Translations under genes and position numbers: made by a program | Source: a virus | Reading direction: 5' to 3' (one strand) | IMG/VR virus record: IMGVR_UViG_3300025154_000095 | Span: 1-61,309 of that record | DNA length: 61,309 bases | The notes under the pieces: model-generated | Seen by the model: only the letters and a program-made list of their open reading frames with translations | What the model was told of the DNA's origin: nothing | The model's database searches: none | Shown: positions 58,792 to 61,309 of the stretch, piece after piece | Layout of the letters: the number at the start of each line of letters is the position of its first letter | How positions within the stretch are numbered: position 1 is the first letter of the stretch

Positions 58792-58946
58792 TGGACGAGA
58801 ATCTGAGGGCTTTCTTTACCAACCTTAGCCATCAGAATTTGGTTGAATTACTTATTGCCAAGTATGGGGAAGTAGCAAAGCTAAAAGATGAAGTGGTTGA
58901 GTTGCGGAATATACTTAAATACTATAAAGAAAGGGTTAGTGAGTAA
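58791..58946 (+). CDS. Hypothetical coiled-coil protein
   Basis: 51 residues, MDENLRAFFTNLSHQNLVEL with a coiled-coil second half. Starts on the preceding stop (TAATG). Confidence 0.5.
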   Translation: MDENLRAFFTNLSHQNLVELLIAKYGEVAKLKDEVVELRNILKYYKERVSE

Positions 58947-59049
58947 AATATGTCATATAAACTGAATAAATTGCTTACAATTTGTAACATATTACTGATT
59001 AAATTTTGGGAATCAATTCCCATATTTAGACCTAATTTTGGGAGTTACA

Positions 59050-59256
59050 ATGCCAAATCGTGATTGGTTTTTCTTCTATATGTGGGTAACAGTACAACTA
59101 CCCCTTATAATATGGCATGTATTATGCCCACAGGAATTACGTTGGTATATTGCTTTTATACCATCTTTCTTAGTGGGATTGAGATTTATTTATGTTATAT
59201 TTAGAATATGGCTAACAAGTAATATAAGAATTGATAAATCGGACTTCGATAATTAG
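59050..59256 (+). CDS. Two-span small membrane protein
   Basis: 68 residues from MPNRDWFFFYMWVTVQ. Hydrophobic spans at 8-25 and 34-55. GGGAG precedes the ATG. Unknown role. Confidence 0.45.
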   Translation: MPNRDWFFFYMWVTVQLPLIIWHVLCPQELRWYIAFIPSFLVGLRFIYVIFRIWLTSNIRIDKSDFDN

Positions 59257-59291
59257 GTTGAATCTTATTATGGTAGTAAGGTTTAACCTAA
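59253..59291. repeat. Nested inverted repeat
   Basis: TTAGGTT/AACCTAA encloses CTTATTA/TAGTAAG with a 3-base loop. No T run, so an operator or RNA hairpin rather than a terminator. Confidence 0.45.
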
Positions 59292-59315
59292 CAAATAGAT
59301 GAAAGGAGAGAATTG

Positions 59316-59447
59316 GTGTCTACTTGGATTTATATAGGAATAGGTGTTTACATTATTGTTGTGCTCTTTGGTATATCCCCATTTATCCTATCCAGCAGGA
59401 TTAGTAGATGGGAAGAAAAAACTGGTAGGAGAAAAATTGATGAATGA
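59316..59447 (+). CDS. Single-span membrane protein (GTG start)
   Basis: 43 residues: STWIYIGIGVYIIVVLFGI is the span, then SSRISRWEEKTGRRK. AAAGGAGAG stands 6 bases before the GTG. Overlaps the next gene. Confidence 0.45.
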   Translation: MSTWIYIGIGVYIIVVLFGISPFILSSRISRWEEKTGRRKIDE

Positions 59448-59658
59448 TGCTTGGCTATTATTTACAAAAGAAACATTACCACCACCCAATAAGAAATTCC
59501 ATTTGCTGTATAAGGGATTTATTTGGGAAAGTACTATGAGTTTTGGCTCTATATCTGGTAGATCGCCCTGTGGAGAAATTATATTGGATACCAGTGTTGG
59601 AAGAATATTAGAACATGATTTAGAGAATAAAGACCAAACAAAATGGAGAGTCAGTTAA
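59440..59658 (+). CDS. Hypothetical protein
   Basis: 72 residues from MNDAWLLFTKETLPPP; includes FIWESTMSFGSISGRSPCGE. Unrecognised. The start follows AGGAG with an ATG inside the preceding gene. Confidence 0.45.
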   Translation: MNDAWLLFTKETLPPPNKKFHLLYKGFIWESTMSFGSISGRSPCGEIILDTSVGRILEHDLENKDQTKWRVS

Positions 59659-59703
59659 CATTTTGGCTCTATTTTACTATGCACTTTGGCTTAAGGAGTT
59701 AGC

Positions 59704-59856
59704 ATGAAAAAGATATTTGCACTATTATTGGCGTTAGGTATGCTGGTCAGTATTTTTACTGACGTATCAGCAGGTGGAGATAAGGTTCGTGGGGATAAGG
59801 GTATTGGGGATGTTAATCAGCATCAGACAATGAATCCACCCCCATTCCAACCGTAA
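59704..59856 (+). CDS. Small secreted peptide
   Basis: 50 residues. MKKIFALLLALGMLVSIF is a clear signal peptide with likely cleavage after TDVSA. The mature part is about 27 residues, Gly/Asp-rich, ending PPPFQP. TAAGGAG lies 5 bases before the ATG. It could be a superinfection-exclusion, signalling or envelope peptide. Confidence 0.55.
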   Translation: MKKIFALLLALGMLVSIFTDVSAGGDKVRGDKGIGDVNQHQTMNPPPFQP

Positions 59857-59887
59857 GTTGTCACTAATAAGGGTAAAGTGACGAGAA

Positions 59888-59947
59888 ACTTCTTTCCATC
59901 CTCCCAAACTATACAAAATTGTATACTATGCTTATATGGAAAGAAGT
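59888..59947. repeat. Large inverted repeat
   Basis: ACTTCTTTCC (59888-59897) pairs GGAAAGAAGT (59938-59947), enclosing a second palindrome ATACAA/TTGTAT at 59911-59924. No T run follows. Confidence 0.5.
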
Positions 59948-60000
59948 ACTAATTCAGGAGAATTAAAATAAGGATACAAAAAACACCAAAAGGAAACGAA

Positions 60001-60192
60001 ATGAGAAATAGAATACAATGTCTTTTATGTAATGAGGTTATAGAATCAAAACACAGGCATGATTACCAAACATGCTCTTGTGGAAATGTATCTGTGGATG
60101 GTGGGCAGGATTACTGTAGGGTAAACTATAAAAGCAATAAGTGGAAACCCTATACTGATGAGGATGAATTGAAGAATGGTTTAAAACCTTGA
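60001..60192 (+). CDS. Phage zinc-ribbon protein (KHRHDYQTCSCG family)
   Basis: 63 residues: IQCLLCNEVIESKHRHDYQT then CSCGNVSVDGGQDYCRV, a widespread small phage protein (DUF7695-like). Binds zinc through its four Cys by inference; role unknown. Confidence 0.75.
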   Translation: MRNRIQCLLCNEVIESKHRHDYQTCSCGNVSVDGGQDYCRVNYKSNKWKPYTDEDELKNGLKP

Positions 60193-60217
60193 CAGATAAT
60201 AACAATTGTATGATAAT
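60189..60217 (+). promoter_or_regulatory. Promoter of the RNA ligase gene
   Basis: TTGACA (60189-60194), 17-base spacer, GATAAT (60212-60217), then TATAGCAGAAAGGAGT as at 58596-58611. Confidence 0.7.
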
Positions 60218-60238
60218 TATAGCAGAAAGGAGTTAGAA

Positions 60239-60778
60239 ATGGAATTTATTGAATTTAGAAAAATATCTAGGCTATCTAGGGACATAGTAATTACTGAGAA
60301 GATAGATGGCACAAATGGTTTAATTGCTATTAGTGAGGATGGGAAATTTCAAGTTGGTAGCAGGTCAAGGTGGATTACTCCCGGAAAGAGCACAGATAAT
60401 TCTGGATTTGCCTCTTGGGCGTATGAACATAAGGATGAACTATTAGAGCTTGGGGCTGGATACCACTATGGTGAATGGTGGGGACAGGGGATACAAAGAG
60501 GATATGGTTTATCTGAGAAAAGATTCAGTTTGTTCAATATACATAGGTGGGGGGATGAATCTGCAAGACCAAAATGTTGCCACGTAGTACCAACTCTTTA
60601 TATGGGTATGTTTGATACAAATACTATAAATAGTGTGTTATTACAGCTATCAGAACAGGGTAGTGTTGCAGCATCTGGTTTTCCTAGACCAGAGGGAATT
60701 GTTATCTTTCATACTGCTAGTGGGCATCTATACAAGAAAACAATTGAAAATGATGAAAAACCCAAAGGAATAAATTAG
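60239..60778 (+). CDS. RNA ligase, Rnl2-like (nucleotidyltransferase)
   Basis: 179 residues from MEFIEFRKISRLSRD. Motif I TEKIDGTNGL with the nucleotide-binding Lys, motif III YGEWWGQGIQRG, motif IV PEGIVIFH, motif V YKKTI. Short for Rnl2, lacking a C-terminal domain. Such enzymes repair tRNA or RNA cut by host defence nucleases. Confidence 0.75.
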   Translation: MEFIEFRKISRLSRDIVITEKIDGTNGLIAISEDGKFQVGSRSRWITPGKSTDNSGFASWAYEHKDELLELGAGYHYGEWWGQGIQRGYGLSEKRFSLFNIHRWGDESARPKCCHVVPTLYMGMFDTNTINSVLLQLSEQGSVAASGFPRPEGIVIFHTASGHLYKKTIENDEKPKGIN

Positions 60779-60785
60779 CTTGAAG

Positions 60786-60794
60786 TGGTATAAT
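60786..60794 (+). promoter_or_regulatory. Extended -10 promoter of the structured RNA
   Basis: TGGTATAAT followed by ACTTTTAAC. The related TGGTATAATACTACTAAC stands at 16567-16587 on the minus strand before the block A RNA region. Confidence 0.55.
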
Positions 60795-60801
60795 ACTTTT
60801 A

Positions 60802-61033
60802 ACAGTATCCAGCACGCCTCTGCTTGCAAGCGTACCGAGCTTACCAAACCAGATATACACTGGTGGTACAGGAAGAAATTTCTGGGGTCAATATAACACA
60901 TTGGTGTGCAGTACGGTAGGAACGTACATGAGGGCGACACAAATATCGGGAAAAGTTACTCCGACCCGCTGGCTCCTTAAATCGTTACCTAGGAACGACT
61001 AGAGTAATCAGGTGCAAACCCTGACACACCAAT
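60802..61033 (+). ncRNA. Structured RNA with tRNA-like ends
   Basis: About 230 bases without an ORF. TTGGTGTG (60901-60908) pairs CACACCAA (61025-61032) as an acceptor. A T-like arm TCAGG-TGCAAAC-CCTGA abuts it with no gap, as in tRNA. An anticodon-like arm TCGTT-ACCTAGG-AACGA and a D-like arm GTACG-GTAGGAA-CGTAC are present, separated by a 54-base insert. Upstream are CAGGAA-GAAA-TTTCTG with a GNRA loop and CCAG/CTGG. Longer than any tRNA, shorter than tmRNA. Class unknown. Confidence 0.55.
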
Positions 61034-61053
61034 TTATATAAAAGGAGATTTAG

Positions 61054-61309
61054 ATGAAAAATGTATTGCAAAACTGTTTACAAATTTTGTTGGAAGAAAA
61101 TGAAAGAAGTAGAAGTGTGTGGGATAATGAAAAATTGTCTGTATCCCCAGCGTTGTATGCACAAAACATTTGTACAATAAAGCTAAGCCTTGGCAGAGGG
61201 GCTGGACATACAACAGCTATAAAGAATTTGGCAAGACCAACCCTTGATCTTGTTATTACACAACACCCTAAAGACTTTCATAATTTGGGATTAGATGTAT
61301 ATGAACCAT
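61054..61309 (+). CDS. P-loop protein, N-terminal fragment
   Basis: 85 codons before the right edge. KLSLGRGAGHTTAIKNLA is a Walker A-type loop. Phage proteins of this kind are small ATPases acting early in infection. AAAGGAG lies 7 bases before the ATG, right after the structured RNA. Confidence 0.6.
   Translation, partial: MKNVLQNCLQILLEENERSRSVWDNEKLSVSPALYAQNICTIKLSLGRGAGHTTAIKNLARPTLDLVITQHPKDFHNLGLDVYEP

Noticed and set aside
58950-59063. 37-residue ORF starting MSYKLNKLLT
   Set aside because: It lacks a ribosome site and overlaps the better-supported gene at 59050-59256.
59704-59856. Arbitrium (AimP-type) signal
   Set aside because: The peptide is secreted, but the C-terminus lacks the usual hexapeptide style and no AimR-like TPR regulator is seen upstream.
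60901-61033. tmRNA
   Set aside because: The acceptor-to-acceptor distance is only about 130 bases, there is no tag reading frame ending in Ala-Ala, and no pseudoknot series.
1-61309. CRISPR arrays, rRNA genes, complete insertion sequences, integrase or lysogeny repressor
   Set aside because: Looked for on both strands and not found; the only transposase-like protein is an isolated HTH domain.

Overview
The window is tailed-phage DNA (siphovirus-like Caudoviricetes) from a bacterium that cannot be named from sequence alone. No host housekeeping gene, rRNA, integrase, lysogeny repressor or CRISPR array is visible. Two blocks of different character meet at about 41.2 kb. Block A (1-41.2 kb) has middling GC and many CpG. 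Block B (41.3-61.3 kb) is AT-rich and strongly CpG-depleted.

Block A, leftmost part (minus strand, 9.4 kb to 1): a replication and early operon with sigma-like HTH, HNH, primase-like protein, O-type initiator carrying internal iterons, DnaB-type helicase, DNA methyltransferase, small genes and a nuclease. It is followed by a holin-type lysis cassette and the first of two paralogous receptor-binding proteins. Between primase and initiator sits an RNA element whose nested pairings compete with, or form a pseudoknot with, a strong terminator hairpin. A divergent promoter near 9.4 kb drives the plus-strand early operon (9.5-15.5 kb): many small proteins, a RecT-like annealing protein and a DUF551 protein, ending at a terminator. 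At 15.5-16.4 kb a hairpin-dense, gene-free stretch follows a tRNA-Thr on the minus strand and looks like a large ornate phage RNA (GOLLD/ROOL type).

Block A, late genes (minus strand, read from 41.1 kb down to 16.6 kb): second receptor-binding protein, an overlapping carbohydrate-binding ORF, secreted GH128-like glycosidase, TerS, TerL, portal, MuF, small Zn/HTH genes, a metalloprotease-like protein, scaffold, major capsid protein, connectors, tail tube, G/GT chaperones with a canonical -1 slippery site, tape measure, distal tail/beta-propeller protein (interrupted by an in-frame TGA), Gp37-like hub, fibre, GH25 lysin and a phosphoesterase.

The two receptor-binding proteins (45-1409 and 39745-41109) carry C-terminal variable regions with a diversity-generating-retroelement signature. 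Non-variable bases are frozen to identity while scattered first and second codon positions differ, whereas flanking DNA has ordinary silent divergence. No reverse transcriptase or template repeat lies in the window; they are predicted beyond the left edge.

Block B holds a second, unrelated head cassette (HNH, TerS, TerL, portal-MuF fusion, protease/scaffold fusion, major capsid protein) that ends in a bidirectional terminator with no tail genes. A plus-strand early region (50.5-61.3 kb) follows: small genes, glycosyltransferase, tRNA-Met, two methyltransferases (one frame-broken), a secreted peptide, RNA ligase, a structured RNA with tRNA-like ends and a P-loop protein cut by the edge. A 1.4 kb island (51.68-53.07 kb) is close to block A early genes, so the two lineages have exchanged DNA. 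Whether A and B are one genome, neighbouring prophages, a phage plus a tail-borrowing satellite, or an assembly join cannot be settled from sequence alone.
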